This document shows positions 9,760-18,604 of a DNA stretch of 64,000 bases, piece after piece. The DNA comes from Flavobacteriales bacterium (GTDB taxonomy: Bacteria > Bacteroidota > Bacteroidia > Flavobacteriales_E > Vicingaceae), in contig JABTUP010000002.1 in the NCBI GenBank assembly GCA_015075325.1, positions 1 through 64,000 of the forward strand, in the 5' to 3' direction. Below the pieces are notes generated by a model, which was not told the origin of the DNA, did no database searches, and saw only the letters and a list, made by a program, of their open reading frames with translations. Each line of letters starts with the position of its first letter. The first letter of the stretch is position 1. Both the position numbers and the translations under genes were made by a program.

Positions 9760-11127
9760 TTATTCTACCACAAACCGCTCAACTTTCTTTTGTCCATCAA
9801 TTAAAAACTCAATGAAATAAACGCCTGAACTATAATTTGAAACATTAAAAGTTTGGTTATAAGTTCCTACTGATAAATTTCCAAAATCAATATTGGTCAA
9901 CTCCTTACCAGTAATATCTACTAATCTTATTTTAATGTTTTTATCGGCTTTTAAATTAAAACGAATGTTTAAGACCTCTTTTACAGGATTTGGATAAGCT
10001 ACAATTTTTTCCACATCAACAAATTCACTAACGCCAACAGGAAAAACAAAGCTCAAATGGTCAACAATAAACTGAGTACCTGGTTTTCTTCCTCCATGTA
10101 TGTTTATCAAAACACTATCAGGAGAATTTAATCCAAAAAGTGGAAAGTTAGCTAATGTATAAGAACCAGTAGTATTAGTAATACTTGTTCCTCCCCATTG
10201 GCTCATAAAACCTGTTTTTTTAAATTCAACATTTACATAAGCAGTATCTAATCCTGAAGAGGTAAATTGATAATAAAATTCAACTGCTGTTGGATTTCCA
10301 GAAAATGGAACTCCTCCTGTAATTTGACTTTCACCAAAATGTCCATTAGTCAATGAAGCCCAGGCCGTATCTCCTCTCGAATCAACAAAAGTGTTTAACT
10401 CTACAGCAAAGTTACCCGAATAGGCGTCGGTGGTTTTCATCACTGGTAAAACTGGTTCTCCAATATACCACTGGCTAGAAGTTTCCCAGTTATTTAAATT
10501 ATCCCAATTAATTGGCGACCAATTTTCAAAGCTACTATTCAAAATGTTTTGAGTAACGCCCGATGATGATTTTAACTGAATATCATCAAACATTATCCAT
10601 GAACCTGGAACTCCAAATATTTCATTAACTGGATCTCCGTTTGCTGCTCCAATCATTAATGAATCAGCAGCACCTGCTCCAACGTAAAAAGCAAATCTTG
10701 TCCAATTTGATGCCGATTGAGTAATGTAATACAAATTACCGCCTGTTGGATTACCCATCAATGTAGTAACAACAATAAACAAAGCTGAATCACCCGACAC
10801 AAAATCTGCTTTATAATACCCAACAACACTATCAACATCATTTAATGTAACTTGCTGACCTGGAGTCATGTCATCTGGATTACCACTAATAAAATAACCA
10901 AAAGCAGTATCTCCACCAATTAATTGCTGAACTTCAAGTTTTACCGAATAAGTACCCGAATGAGCGTCTGTTGATTGACTGGTAGTAATCAATCCTTCAC
11001 TTGCCGAAGTTTCATAATCTTCAAGCGATTGAATTTGATTTTGTGTCCAATTTTCAAAGCCTTCGAATTGGGCTGACGCGGTAATACCAGAAAATATTAC
11101 CGATAAAGAAAGTAGAATTTTTTTCAT
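9760..11127 (-). CDS. T9SS type A sorting domain protein
   Basis: The 455-residue protein has a signal peptide (MKKILLSLSVIFSGITASAQ) followed directly by FEGFENWTQNQ. Two related beta-sandwich modules follow, each opening with a FENW motif (~23 and ~200) and containing TDAHSGTYSVKLE or TDAYSGNFAVELN, which looks like an internal duplication of a carbohydrate-binding-like or anchor domain. The C-terminal ~75 residues (VAYPNPVKEVLNIRF, GVYFIEFLIDGQKKVERFVVE) form a classical type A T9SS sorting domain, so the protein is expected to be exported through SprA/Sov and attached to the surface or released. There is no recognisable catalytic site. Confidence 0.9.
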   Translation of the reverse strand: MKKILLSLSVIFSGITASAQFEGFENWTQNQIQSLEDYETSASEGLITTSQSTDAHSGTYSVKLEVQQLIGGDTAFGYFISGNPDDMTPGQQVTLNDVDSVVGYYKADFVSGDSALFIVVTTLMGNPTGGNLYYITQSASNWTRFAFYVGAGAADSLMIGAANGDPVNEIFGVPGSWIMFDDIQLKSSSGVTQNILNSSFENWSPINWDNLNNWETSSQWYIGEPVLPVMKTTDAYSGNFAVELNTFVDSRGDTAWASLTNGHFGESQITGGVPFSGNPTAVEFYYQFTSSGLDTAYVNVEFKKTGFMSQWGGTSITNTTGSYTLANFPLFGLNSPDSVLINIHGGRKPGTQFIVDHLSFVFPVGVSEFVDVEKIVAYPNPVKEVLNIRFNLKADKNIKIRLVDITGKELTNIDFGNLSVGTYNQTFNVSNYSSGVYFIEFLIDGQKKVERFVVE

Positions 11128-11192
11128 GTTATTTGGTTTTAAGTTTAAGTAAAGTTAAAACCAATCTATGCTAAACTATATGATAAAAATCA

Positions 11193-11217
11193 CATAAAAA
11201 CTTGTTAAATAACAAGT
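11193..11217 (-). terminator. Intrinsic terminator of the YciO/Sua5-like gene
   Basis: On the minus strand ACTTGTTA-TT-TAACAAGT (11200-11217) is a perfect 8-bp inverted repeat followed by TTTTTA. The first arm also encodes the last residues and stop codon of the upstream gene (LVI-stop). Confidence 0.65.
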
Positions 11218-11822
11218 AATGAGCCAATTCCCTCTCGAATAATTTCTGGTTCATCGCCAGTACAATCAATAACTGTTGAAGCATGATTATGCCCAAAACC
11301 GCCATCTATTACCACATCAACTTTGTTTTCGTATTTTTCATGAATCAACTCTGGGTCGGTAATGTATTCTAAAATATCATCATCATCATGTACAGAAGTG
11401 GACAATAAAGGATTCCCTAATTCTTTTACTATTTCTCTTGCAATGTTGTTGTCGGGAATTCGAATTCCTATCGTTTTTTTATTCGATTTAAATAATTTAG
11501 GAACATTGGTATTTGCATTTAAAATAAATGTATACGGACCTGGTAATGCACGGTTTAATAGTTTGTATGTAGAATTACTAAACTGCATGGTATAATCAGA
11601 AATATTTCTCAAATCATAACAAATAAGCGAAAAATTAATTTTTTCTACTTTAACACCTTTTAATAGAGCCATTTTTTCAACAGCTCTTCTATTCATTAAA
11701 TCACAAGCCATGCTATAAACTGTATCGGTTGGGTATATTATAATTCCACCTTTGCGAAGTATAGCTATTACTTGGTCAATTTTCCGTTTGTCCGGATTAT
11801 CTGGATGTATATCTAGTAGCAT
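11205..11822 (-). CDS. Sua5/YciO/YrdC family threonylcarbamoyl-AMP synthase-like protein
   Basis: The 205-residue protein matches the YrdC-fold family: KGGIIIYPTDTVYSMACD near residues 27-45, LPGPYTFIL (~93-101), IGIRIPDN (~118-125) and a C-terminal STVID...EIIREGIG segment. Characterised members (TsaC/Sua5) make threonylcarbamoyl-AMP from threonine, bicarbonate and ATP for the t6A37 modification of tRNA. The length and the DDDDILEY insertion resemble the YciO branch, whose activity is weaker or different, so a second true TsaC may exist elsewhere. The ATG at 11822 gives the normal N-terminus. GC-rich palindromic elements follow upstream, between this gene and the transaldolase gene. Confidence 0.88.
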   Translation of the reverse strand: MLLDIHPDNPDKRKIDQVIAILRKGGIIIYPTDTVYSMACDLMNRRAVEKMALLKGVKVEKINFSLICYDLRNISDYTMQFSNSTYKLLNRALPGPYTFILNANTNVPKLFKSNKKTIGIRIPDNNIAREIVKELGNPLLSTSVHDDDDILEYITDPELIHEKYENKVDVVIDGGFGHNHASTVIDCTGDEPEIIREGIGSLLVI

Positions 11823-11837
11823 TTTTTTATTTATTTA

Positions 11838-11867
11838 GCCCCTCCTTCCCCCTAGAAGGTGGAGGGT
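11838..11867. repeat. GC-rich palindromic intergenic element (copy 1)
   Basis: The stretch gcccctccttccccctagaag then gtggagggt forms a hairpin-capable C-rich/G-rich pair, far more GC-rich than its surroundings. Related copies are at 11930, 19815, 35774, 44840, 44957, 47820 and 47920. Confidence 0.7.
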
Positions 11868-11929
11868 AGACATCGCTCGAAAGCCGTATTACTGATTTTT
11901 TTCCTATTACTTGTTTCGCCTATCTAAGA

Positions 11930-11962
11930 AAGCCCTCCCTTCGGGAGGGTTGGGTGGGCTTT
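11930..11962. repeat. GC-rich palindromic intergenic element (copy 2)
   Basis: The sequence agccctcccttcgggagggt followed by tgggtgggct can form a CCCTCCC-TTC-GGGAGGG hairpin. It ends at the stop codon of the transaldolase gene and may also act as its terminator. Confidence 0.75.
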
Positions 11963-12617
11963 ACTTATTTGCTTTCGCATGGTCGGCAAGAAACTGAGCC
12001 AAACCACTATCGGTTAATGGATGTTTTAATAATCCTAAAATTGCACTTAAAGGACCTGTCATAACATCGGCACCTAAATGAGCACATTGCATAATATGCA
12101 TGGTATGGCGAACAGATGCTGCTAGAATTTGAGTTTCAAAACCATAATTATCAAATATCAAACGAATCTCAGCAATCAAATTCATTCCGTTGGTCGAAAT
12201 ATCATCTAATCTACCAACAAACGGAGAAACATAAGTAGCACCAGCTTTTGCCGCTAATAATGCTTGTCCGCCAGTAAAAATTAATGTGCAATTTGTTCTA
12301 ATACCTTTATTTGAAAAATATTTTATTGCTTTTATTCCTTCTTTAGTCATTGGAATTTTTACCACAATTTGTGGATGCAAAGCGGCTAAATTTTCACCTT
12401 CTTTTACCATTCCTTCAAAATCAGTTGCAATAACTTCAGCACTAACGTCGCCATCAACTATATCGCAAATGTTTTTGTAATGAGCCATTACATTGTTATA
12501 ACCGCTTATTCCTTCTTTAGCCATTAACGATGGATTGGTGGTTACTCCATCTAATATTCCTAAATCCTGAGCTTCTCGTATTTGATCTAAATTTGCTGTA
12601 TCAATAAAAAATTTCAT
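11961..12617 (-). CDS. fsa: Fructose-6-phosphate aldolase / small transaldolase
   Basis: The 218-residue protein fits the small TalC/FsaA subfamily (~215-220 residues). Visible motifs are [30 protein letters not shown] (~23-36), the Schiff-base lysine in IVVKIPM (Lys87), [10 protein letters not shown], and [12 protein letters not shown]. The family either interconverts sedoheptulose-7-phosphate and glyceraldehyde-3-phosphate in the pentose phosphate pathway or cleaves fructose-6-phosphate; sequence alone does not separate the two, though most bacterial members of this length are annotated as transaldolase. Cytosolic. It is preceded on the same strand by a lipocalin-like gene and followed by a GC-rich palindrome. 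Confidence 0.93.
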   Translation of the reverse strand: MKFFIDTANLDQIREAQDLGILDGVTTNPSLMAKEGISGYNNVMAHYKNICDIVDGDVSAEVIATDFEGMVKEGENLAALHPQIVVKIPMTKEGIKAIKYFSNKGIRTNCTLIFTGGQALLAAKAGATYVSPFVGRLDDISTNGMNLIAEIRLIFDNYGFETQILAASVRHTMHIMQCAHLGADVMTGPLSAILGLLKHPLTDSGLAQFLADHAKANK

Positions 12618-12704
12618 CGTGTATTGCTTTTATGGTTTTTACAAAAGTAAACACGCTTTTAATGTTTGTCAAAAAAAGATATGATGAAATATGAACAGCA
12701 AAAA

Positions 12705-13085
12705 TTACTCGGCAGAATAGCCAAGTTTTGTCTGAATTAAGTCGGTTGATTGATAGTTTAACAACAGTTTTGACGAATCAACACTTAACACTTTAACCCA
12801 ATTAACTTTAAAAACCGACTTTTCTTTATTTGGGGAAATGGTAAACTTACCTGCTTTTTCGGCCCACGAGCCTTCAATTGCTAAACCATTTATTAATCCA
12901 TGAAATTTATTATCGGAAGTAAATTCCATAAAATCAGCTTTCTGAGCATCAGTTAAAGCGTATTTTTCACCGAACTCTTCTACCTCAACCAATTTCCATT
13001 TTTTTACAATAGCTGAAGTTGATTCTTGAGCAGATAATGATAACGAAAGAAAGAATAAAATAACAAGGGCTGAAAGTTGCTTCAT
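12705..13085 (-). CDS. Small secreted lipocalin-like protein
   Basis: The 126-residue protein has a signal peptide (MKQLSALVILFFLSLSLSAQ) and a mature part starting ESTSAIVKKWKLVEVEEFGE. The pattern (WKLVEV near the start, FTSDNKFHGLINGLAIEGSW in the middle, ending in a hydrophobic strand LLLNYQS) resembles short lipocalin-like domains common in Bacteroidota, but I cannot name a specific family with certainty. There is no lipobox cysteine. It lies between the SRP RNA gene and the transaldolase gene on the same strand. Confidence 0.75.
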   Translation of the reverse strand: MKQLSALVILFFLSLSLSAQESTSAIVKKWKLVEVEEFGEKYALTDAQKADFMEFTSDNKFHGLINGLAIEGSWAEKAGKFTISPNKEKSVFKVNWVKVLSVDSSKLLLNYQSTDLIQTKLGYSAE

Positions 13086-13119
13086 AACAATTTAGTTTAA
13101 GTTCAACTTGAAGAAAAAA

Positions 13120-13219
13120 GTGGGCAAGCTACTTACATCGCACCGCTCAACCGCCTATCCTTGCTCCGTTCCCAGCCTGGGGAAGTTCAGCAGGAGCTGG
13201 TCGTATAAGACTTGCCCAC
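13120..13219 (-). ncRNA. ffs: Signal recognition particle RNA, small bacterial type
   Basis: The minus strand reads from gtgggcaagtc to agcttgcccac, with long complementary ends (GTGGGCAAG/CTTGCCCAC). It contains the conserved helix 8 core CCCCAGGCUGGGAACGGAGC: a GGAA tetraloop, a CAGG strand on one side and AGCA on the other, as in E. coli 4.5S RNA. It also has the typical 3' half GCGGUGCGAUGUAAG. The 100-nt length matches the small Alu-less form. A T6 run directly after the closing stem would terminate transcription. It pairs with Ffh for cotranslational targeting of membrane proteins. Confidence 0.95.
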
Positions 13220-13221
13220 CA

Positions 13222-13254
13222 CAAAATTAGAATTATCTTTGTAATTCCACCAAT
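13222..13254 (-). promoter_or_regulatory. Promoter of the SRP RNA
   Basis: The minus strand has TAATTTTG (complement of 13222-13229), a perfect TAnnTTTG -7 box ending 2 nt before the RNA's closing stem, with ATTG 21 bp upstream at the -33 position. The position fits the predicted 5' end of the SRP RNA. Confidence 0.65.
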
Positions 13255-13280
13255 AAAGCATCGAAAAATTAATCTTTTGC

Positions 13281-13288
13281 TATTTTTG
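13281..13288 (+). promoter_or_regulatory. Possible -7 promoter box for the DUF4199-glycosyltransferase genes
   Basis: TATTTTTG matches TAnnTTTG and lies 19 bp upstream of the ATG at 13308. No convincing TTTG is seen at the right distance further upstream, so this is a half-site call. Confidence 0.35.
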
Positions 13289-13307
13289 TTTCAAATTTTA
13301 TAAACTC

Positions 13308-13820
13308 ATGGATAAATACAACACCTCATTAAAATACGGCTTTTATGGAGCTTTAATTGGCGTTGTTTTTTATTTCCTTTTGTTGTTTTCGGGTAATAGC
13401 CCCTGGGGTAGCTCTAGTTGGATGGGAAGTTGGATACCCATTGTTTCGGCATATTTTGCACTAAAAACATACATCTACTACTCAGAAAAAGATACTTTTA
13501 AATTTTCTGCATTTTTTCGAGTTAGTTTTATTTCCATTTTTTATCAAGCTCTTTTTTATAATACACTAACAGTATTACTTTCTTCATTTATACAAACCAA
13601 TGCAATTGAAATTTACAAACAAGAATTGATTCAAAATGCAGAGCAAATGAAAACCATGCTTTCGGAAGATATGTACAAACAATTAATGATAGAACTACAA
13701 AATTTAACCCACGCCACACTTGCCTTTTGGGATTTTATTTATAAAATAATTGGAGGTTTAATAGTTTCGTTAATTTTAGCAGGTATTTTCATAAAAAACA
13801 AACCTATTTTTGAAGAGTAA
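13308..13820 (+). CDS. DUF4199 family membrane protein
   Basis: The 170-residue protein has four hydrophobic segments: GFYGALIGVVFYFLLLFSG (~11-29), WIPIVSAYFALKTYIYY (~42-58), FFRVSFISIFYQALFYNTLTV (~68-90) and IIGGLIVSLILAGIFI (~146-162), with a charged loop between the last two. This order and the N-terminal MDKYNTSLKYGFYGALIG match DUF4199, a Bacteroidota inner membrane family of unknown function. It is directly followed by a DPM1/GtrB-like glycosyltransferase with no spacing (stop codon taa then atg), a widely conserved pair, which suggests translational coupling and a shared role in a lipid-linked sugar step. Confidence 0.88.
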   Translation: MDKYNTSLKYGFYGALIGVVFYFLLLFSGNSPWGSSSWMGSWIPIVSAYFALKTYIYYSEKDTFKFSAFFRVSFISIFYQALFYNTLTVLLSSFIQTNAIEIYKQELIQNAEQMKTMLSEDMYKQLMIELQNLTHATLAFWDFIYKIIGGLIVSLILAGIFIKNKPIFEE

Positions 13821-14777
13821 ATGAGTGATTCGCCCGAAATATCTATTGTAATTCCTTTGTTTAACGAAGAAGAATCGTTAAAAGAACTAAGTGATTGGAT
13901 TGCAAAAGTAATGCTTGACAACAAGTTTACTTACGAAGTGCTTTTTATTGATGATGGTAGCACCGACTCTTCGTGGAAAATTATTGAACAACTTTCCAAA
14001 GAAAATGCTAACATAAAAGGAATTAAATTTAGAAGAAATTATGGTAAATCGGCTGGTTTAAATGTAGGTTTTGAAGCTGCAAAAGGCAATGTTGTTTTTA
14101 CCATGGATGCTGATTTACAAGACAGTCCTGATGAATTACCAGAAATGTACAACATGATTGTGAATGAAGGTTACGATTTGGTTTCGGGCTGGAAGAAGAA
14201 AAGATACGACCCCATTTCAAAAACTATTCCTACCAAATTATTTAACTGGGCAACTCGTAAAATGTCGGGAATAAACAATTTGCACGATTTTAATTGTGGT
14301 TTAAAAGCCTATAAAAAAGAGGTAATTAAAACCATTGAAGTTTACGGCGAAATGCACCGATACATTCCTGTTTTAGCAAAATGGGCTGGTTTTTCTAAAA
14401 TTACCGAAAAGGTGGTTCAACATCGTGAAAGAAAATACGGAGTTACTAAATTTGGATTGGAACGCTTTATCAACGGCTTTTTAGACTTATTGTCGATTAC
14501 TTTTATAGCTAAATTTGGCAAACGACCCATGCATCTTTTCGGAACTTTAGGAACCATCATGTTTTTTATTGGTTTTTTAATTTCACTTTGGCTGGGAGTA
14601 AACAAATTATTTATCGATACCTCATCCAGATTAATTGCTGAAAGAACAGAATTTTATTTAGCACTAACCAGCATGATTATTGGCTCTTTGTTATTTGTTG
14701 CTGGATTTTTAGGCGAAATGATTTCCAGAAATTCGCCAACTAGAAATAGCTATCATATTGAAAAAAGAATAGATTAA
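13821..14777 (+). CDS. Membrane glycosyltransferase family 2, DPM1/GtrB-like
   Basis: The 318-residue protein starts SPEISIVIPLFNEEESLKEL (GT2 nucleotide-binding strand, ~4-23), then FIDDGSTDSSW (~42-52), RRNYGKSAGLNVGFEAAKG (~73-91) and the DXD region FTMDADLQDSPDELPEM (~94-110). Two C-terminal membrane helices follow (LGTIMFFIGFLISLWLG, ~243-260, and LTSMIIGSLLFVAGFLG, ~280-298). This is the architecture of enzymes that transfer a sugar from a nucleotide donor to undecaprenyl or dolichyl phosphate. It is coupled to the DUF4199 gene upstream and is followed 11 nt later by a second glycosyltransferase. The exact sugar is unknown. Confidence 0.92.
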   Translation: MSDSPEISIVIPLFNEEESLKELSDWIAKVMLDNKFTYEVLFIDDGSTDSSWKIIEQLSKENANIKGIKFRRNYGKSAGLNVGFEAAKGNVVFTMDADLQDSPDELPEMYNMIVNEGYDLVSGWKKKRYDPISKTIPTKLFNWATRKMSGINNLHDFNCGLKAYKKEVIKTIEVYGEMHRYIPVLAKWAGFSKITEKVVQHRERKYGVTKFGLERFINGFLDLLSITFIAKFGKRPMHLFGTLGTIMFFIGFLISLWLGVNKLFIDTSSRLIAERTEFYLALTSMIIGSLLFVAGFLGEMISRNSPTRNSYHIEKRID

Positions 14778-14788
14778 TCCGCATAAAA

Positions 14789-15910
14789 ATGAAAATTGCA
14801 TATTTATCGGTTTTTTATCCATATCGCGGAGGCATTTCACAATACAACTCATTGCTTTTTGAAGCCTTAGAAAAAAGAAATGAAATAGCAGCTTACAACT
14901 TTTCTAGGCAATATCCTCAGCTTTTATTTCCAGGTTCAACACAATATGTTACCGAAAACGACAATTTAATTAAAACAAAATCAGTACGAATATTAGATTC
15001 TATTAACCCATTCACTTATTTTACAACTGCAAAAAAAATAAGTAAACAATCGCCCAAACTGCTTATTATGGGCTATTGGATACCTTTTCTTGCTCCAGCC
15101 TTAGGAATGGTTGCAAAACTAGTTCGTAAAAAAGGGATTAAAGTTGTTTCTGTGCTTCATAATGTTACACCTCACGAACATCGAATAGGAGATAAACAAC
15201 TAAGTAGATTTTTTTTAAATCAAAACGATGCTTTTATTGTTATGTCAAAAGCCGTTAGAGATGATTTATTAGCTATAAAACCTAACGCAAAATATATACT
15301 ACATCCTTTTCCGATTTATAGCCAGTTTGGAAATGCTATAGATAAAATTGAAGCTCGAAAAAAGTTAAACATTCCTTTAGACAAAAAGATTTTGCTTTTT
15401 TTTGGTTTAATACGTGATTACAAAGGACTAGATATTGCCATAGAAGCGTTCAATCTACTTAGTGATGAATATTTTTTGGTAATTGCTGGAGAATGTTATG
15501 GCAAATTTGATGAATACCAACAACAAATTGACAACAACAAAAACAGCAAAAGAATAATGCAACACATTAAATACATTGCTGATGATGAAGTTACCACCTA
15601 TTTCTCGGCAGCCGATTTAAATGTATTACCTTATAGAACAGCTACTCAAAGTGCCGTTGTTGCTCTTGCTTATCAATTTACTTCGCCTGTTTTAGTTACT
15701 GATGTTGGCGGACTTAGGGAAATGGTTGAACCTTATGGAACAGGCTTAGTGGTTGACGAACCCAGTCCTACATTAATTGCAAATGGTATAACACATTACT
15801 TCAATAACCAAATGGAAACCTATTGCAAATTAAATATTGAAAAATTTAAAACGGATTACTCTTGGGACAACCTCGCTAAATCAATTGAAGATTTGTACAA
15901 AGAATTATAA
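14789..15910 (+). CDS. Glycosyltransferase, GT4 family-like
   Basis: The 373-residue protein has the GT-B layout. The N-terminal domain starts MKIAYLSVFYPYRGGISQYN with the GG loop, and the C-terminal domain carries KILLFFGLIRDYKGLDIAIEA (~200-220) and ADLNVLPYRTATQSAVVALAY followed by LVTDVGGLREMVE (~279-315), the acceptor and donor-binding EX7E-like region in which the first glutamate appears replaced by a TQSAVV segment. It is probably co-transcribed with the preceding GT2 gene (11-nt gap) and likely builds a surface polysaccharide or glycolipid. Donor and acceptor cannot be read from sequence. Confidence 0.88.
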   Translation: MKIAYLSVFYPYRGGISQYNSLLFEALEKRNEIAAYNFSRQYPQLLFPGSTQYVTENDNLIKTKSVRILDSINPFTYFTTAKKISKQSPKLLIMGYWIPFLAPALGMVAKLVRKKGIKVVSVLHNVTPHEHRIGDKQLSRFFLNQNDAFIVMSKAVRDDLLAIKPNAKYILHPFPIYSQFGNAIDKIEARKKLNIPLDKKILLFFGLIRDYKGLDIAIEAFNLLSDEYFLVIAGECYGKFDEYQQQIDNNKNSKRIMQHIKYIADDEVTTYFSAADLNVLPYRTATQSAVVALAYQFTSPVLVTDVGGLREMVEPYGTGLVVDEPSPTLIANGITHYFNNQMETYCKLNIEKFKTDYSWDNLAKSIEDLYKEL

Positions 15911-15993
15911 CTCCTTTCTTCCAACATTTCATTAACTTTTTCGTTCTTATGTCGATGGCATATTTGTTGCCAATATCATAACATATTATTTCA

Positions 15994-16001
15994 TAATTTT
16001 G
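15994..16001 (+). promoter_or_regulatory. Possible -7 promoter box of the MORN-repeat gene
   Basis: TAATTTTG matches TAnnTTTG 7 bp upstream of the ATG at 16009. A TTTG or TTG lies at 15963-15969, a little further upstream than the usual spacing. Transcription from here would give an almost leaderless message. Confidence 0.4.
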
Positions 16002-16008
16002 CTTATCC

Positions 16009-16767
16009 ATGAAGAAATTATCATTAATACTATTTCTAAGTTTTACAGTTGTTTCGTATTGCTTTTCTCAAGACATTAATAAAACTGATGCAAAAGGTAA
16101 AAAACAAGGCGAATGGGTTAAAACACATCCAAACGGAAACATCAGATACAAAGGACAATTTAAAGATGATAAACCTTATGGAACATTTAACTATTACTAT
16201 GAAAACGGTAAGCCAAGTATTGTAATGAATTACGATGGTGATATAGCTAGAACCATTGCTTTTTACGAAGAAGGAAAGTTAAAAGCAAAAGGAAACTATA
16301 AAAATCAACAAAAAGACAGTATTTGGAATTACTATAGTTTGGCAGAGTTCAAAATTTCGGAAGAACTTTATGTAAATGGAAAGAAACAAGGAAAAGTAAA
16401 AAACTTTTTTCAGGATGGAACTATAGCTGAGGAAAAAGAATACATCAACGATGTGGAAAACGGAGAATGGATTCAATATTACGAAGATGGAAAAGTACGG
16501 ATGAAATCGACGTACATAAATGGAAGCTTAGAAGGAAAAACCTATTATTACGATAGAGGTGGAAAAAAAATGATTGAAGGGAATTTTTATCACGATGTTA
16601 GACATGGTGCCTGGATGTTTTTTAATGAAAAAGAAGAAATAACAAAAAAAGAAATTTATCTGAACGGAAATTGCCAAAATTGTGAGCCAAACTTAATTAA
16701 AGAAGAGGATGAGCTAAAAGAGAATCAAGATCAATTAGAATTTGAAGATTTATTACCTCCTCGATAA
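16009..16767 (+). CDS. Secreted MORN-type repeat protein (YwqK-like)
   Basis: The 252-residue protein has a signal peptide (MKKLSLILFLSFTVVSYCFS) and about seven MORN-variant repeats of ~23 residues. Examples are KKQGEWVKTHPNGNIRYKGQ (~29-48), ENGEWIQYYEDGKVRMKSTY and RHGAWMFFNEKEEITKKE. Databases often name such proteins after YwqK of Bacillus, but nothing here supports a toxin-antitoxin role, and the signal peptide points to a periplasmic or surface location. The C-terminal tail is acidic (EEDELKENQDQLEFEDLL). The mnmA gene follows after 11 nt. Confidence 0.85.
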   Translation: MKKLSLILFLSFTVVSYCFSQDINKTDAKGKKQGEWVKTHPNGNIRYKGQFKDDKPYGTFNYYYENGKPSIVMNYDGDIARTIAFYEEGKLKAKGNYKNQQKDSIWNYYSLAEFKISEELYVNGKKQGKVKNFFQDGTIAEEKEYINDVENGEWIQYYEDGKVRMKSTYINGSLEGKTYYYDRGGKKMIEGNFYHDVRHGAWMFFNEKEEITKKEIYLNGNCQNCEPNLIKEEDELKENQDQLEFEDLLPPR

Positions 16768-16778
16768 ACAATAACGAA

Positions 16779-17876
16779 GTGAATAAAAAAGAAAAAGTAT
16801 TAGTAGCGATGAGCGGCGGAATTGATAGTTCTGTTGCAGCGATGCTACTTCACGATCAAGGATATGAAGTGATAGGTATTACCATGAAAACATGGGATTA
16901 TTCCACCTCAGGAGGGGCAAGAAAAACAACAGGTTGTTGCAGTTTAGACGACATTAATGATGCTCGTGCCTTAGCCGTAAACATGGGTTTTCATCATATT
17001 ATATTAGATATTCGCGAAGAATTTGGAGATTATATCATCGATAATTTTGTTGAAGAATATCTTGCTGGCAGAACTCCTAACCCTTGTGTTCTTTGCAACA
17101 CTCACATTAAATGGGACGCCCTTCTTCGTCGTGCCGACCAATTAGGTTGTAAATACATAGCAACTGGGCATTATGCACAAGTTAGAAACGAAAATGGACG
17201 CTATATTATTTCAAAAGGAAAAGACGAAAGCAAAGACCAATCGTACGTTTTGTGGGGATTAACACAAGAAAGTTTATCAAGAACATTGTTTCCTTTGGGT
17301 GGATTTGAAAAACACGAAATTCGAAAAATGGCTTTTGATAGAGGATATCAAGAACTATCAAAAAAATCAGAAAGTTTTGAAATTTGTTTTGTACCTGATA
17401 ACGATTATCGAGGATTTTTAAAACGAAAAGTAGAAGGGTTAGAAGAAAGAGTGAAAGGAGGAAATTTTGTTGATACTGCTGGAAATATTTTAGGAAAACA
17501 TCAAGGTTATCCTTTCTATACCATTGGGCAACGAAAAGGTTTAGAGCTAGCGTTTGGCGACCCTCGTTTTGTAATTAAAATTGATGCTCAAAAAAATGAA
17601 GTGGTGCTTGGCACTAAAGAAGACTTAAACTGCAAAGAAGTTTTTGTTAAAAAACCTAATTTATCTAAATACGCTAAAATTGAAGGTGAAATGGAAGTTA
17701 TTTCCAAAATAAGATACAAAGACAAAGGAGCAAACAGTTTAATATCTACACTTCCTGATGGACGATTAAAAATAGTTTTTTTTGAGCATGTACAAGGAGT
17801 TGCTCCTGGTCAATCAGCCGTTTTTTACGAAGGGAATGATTTAATTGGCGGTGGGTTTATTGATGGTGGAAACTAA
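16779..17876 (+). CDS. mnmA: tRNA-specific 2-thiouridylase MnmA
   Basis: The 365-residue enzyme puts the 2-thio group on U34 of tRNAs for Lys, Glu and Gln. It has the PP-loop SGGIDSS (residues 12-18), a first cysteine site in NPCVLCN (Cys103, Cys106) and the catalytic Cys in SFEICFVPDN (near 202), followed by GYPFYTIGQRKGL and a C-terminal beta domain (GVAPGQSAVFY). The start codon is GTG, chosen because MNKKEKVLVAMSGG is the usual N-terminus. The length is standard. It follows the MORN gene by 11 nt and precedes a lipoprotein gene by 19 nt, so the three may be one transcript. Confidence 0.97.
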   Translation: MNKKEKVLVAMSGGIDSSVAAMLLHDQGYEVIGITMKTWDYSTSGGARKTTGCCSLDDINDARALAVNMGFHHIILDIREEFGDYIIDNFVEEYLAGRTPNPCVLCNTHIKWDALLRRADQLGCKYIATGHYAQVRNENGRYIISKGKDESKDQSYVLWGLTQESLSRTLFPLGGFEKHEIRKMAFDRGYQELSKKSESFEICFVPDNDYRGFLKRKVEGLEERVKGGNFVDTAGNILGKHQGYPFYTIGQRKGLELAFGDPRFVIKIDAQKNEVVLGTKEDLNCKEVFVKKPNLSKYAKIEGEMEVISKIRYKDKGANSLISTLPDGRLKIVFFEHVQGVAPGQSAVFYEGNDLIGGGFIDGGN

Positions 17877-17895
17877 TTATTAGTAACTTTATTTC

Positions 17896-18600
17896 GTGAA
17901 TCACCTAAAAATCATATCAATTTTTGTAGTAATTGGTTTGTTTTTCTCCTGTAAAAAAGAAGAGAAAGAAATTAAAAAGCCAAAACCTGGCTACAACTAT
18001 GCTGGATTAACTGTAGGCAAATACATTATTTACAATGTAGATTCTACATTTTATAATGTTCCGTTTAATATTATCGAAACCCATCAATTTCAATTAAAAG
18101 AATGGATTGAATCGAAATATACAGACGCATCAGGAAATGAAGCTTATAGAATTGTTCGTTTCAAAAAAGATACTGCAATAAGCCCCGACTGGGTTCATCA
18201 GGTTGTTTGGAATGCAACAATAAACACCTCCAATTTTCAAAAAGTAGAAGACAATATTCGATTTGTTAAATTAACTTTTCCCATAAAACAAAACAAAGTT
18301 TGGAATGGAAATTCGATGAATACTTTGGCTGCTTGGGATTATGAATACACTTCAATTCATCAACCAGAAACGATTGGTGCTGTTCCATTCGATTCTGTTA
18401 CAACAGTTACTCAATTTGATGATGAAAATGAAATTTTAATTCAACGGCAATTATATAAAGAAAAATATGCTGCAAATATTGGGTTGGTTTACAAACAAAT
18501 CATAGACATTTCTAAAAAATTTGACTCTATTTCTGGTACTTTTCTTATTAGCGAAGGTGTAGATATCACCTACACCTTTAGCTCTTATGGATTTGAGTAA
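17896..18600 (+). CDS. Putative lipoprotein of unknown function
   Basis: The 234-residue protein begins with a GTG codon and a lipoprotein signal (IFVVIGLFFSCKKEEKEIKK), with the lipobox cysteine at about residue 19 followed by a charged linker. The rest is beta-rich (YAGLTVGKYIIYNVDSTFYN, TFPIKQNKVWNGNSMN, YEYTSIHQPE) and has no enzyme motif I recognise. It is anchored in a membrane, by analogy with Bacteroidota lipoproteins facing the periplasm or surface. The 19-nt gap after mnmA suggests co-transcription, although no functional link is apparent. Confidence 0.82.
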   Translation: MNHLKIISIFVVIGLFFSCKKEEKEIKKPKPGYNYAGLTVGKYIIYNVDSTFYNVPFNIIETHQFQLKEWIESKYTDASGNEAYRIVRFKKDTAISPDWVHQVVWNATINTSNFQKVEDNIRFVKLTFPIKQNKVWNGNSMNTLAAWDYEYTSIHQPETIGAVPFDSVTTVTQFDDENEILIQRQLYKEKYAANIGLVYKQIIDISKKFDSISGTFLISEGVDITYTFSSYGFE

Positions 18601-18604
18601 TTTT

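Noticed and set aside
16009-16767. Toxin-antitoxin antitoxin reading of the MORN/YwqK-like gene
   Set aside because: The protein has a signal peptide, no toxin gene is adjacent, and the MORN repeats explain the similarity to proteins carrying that name.
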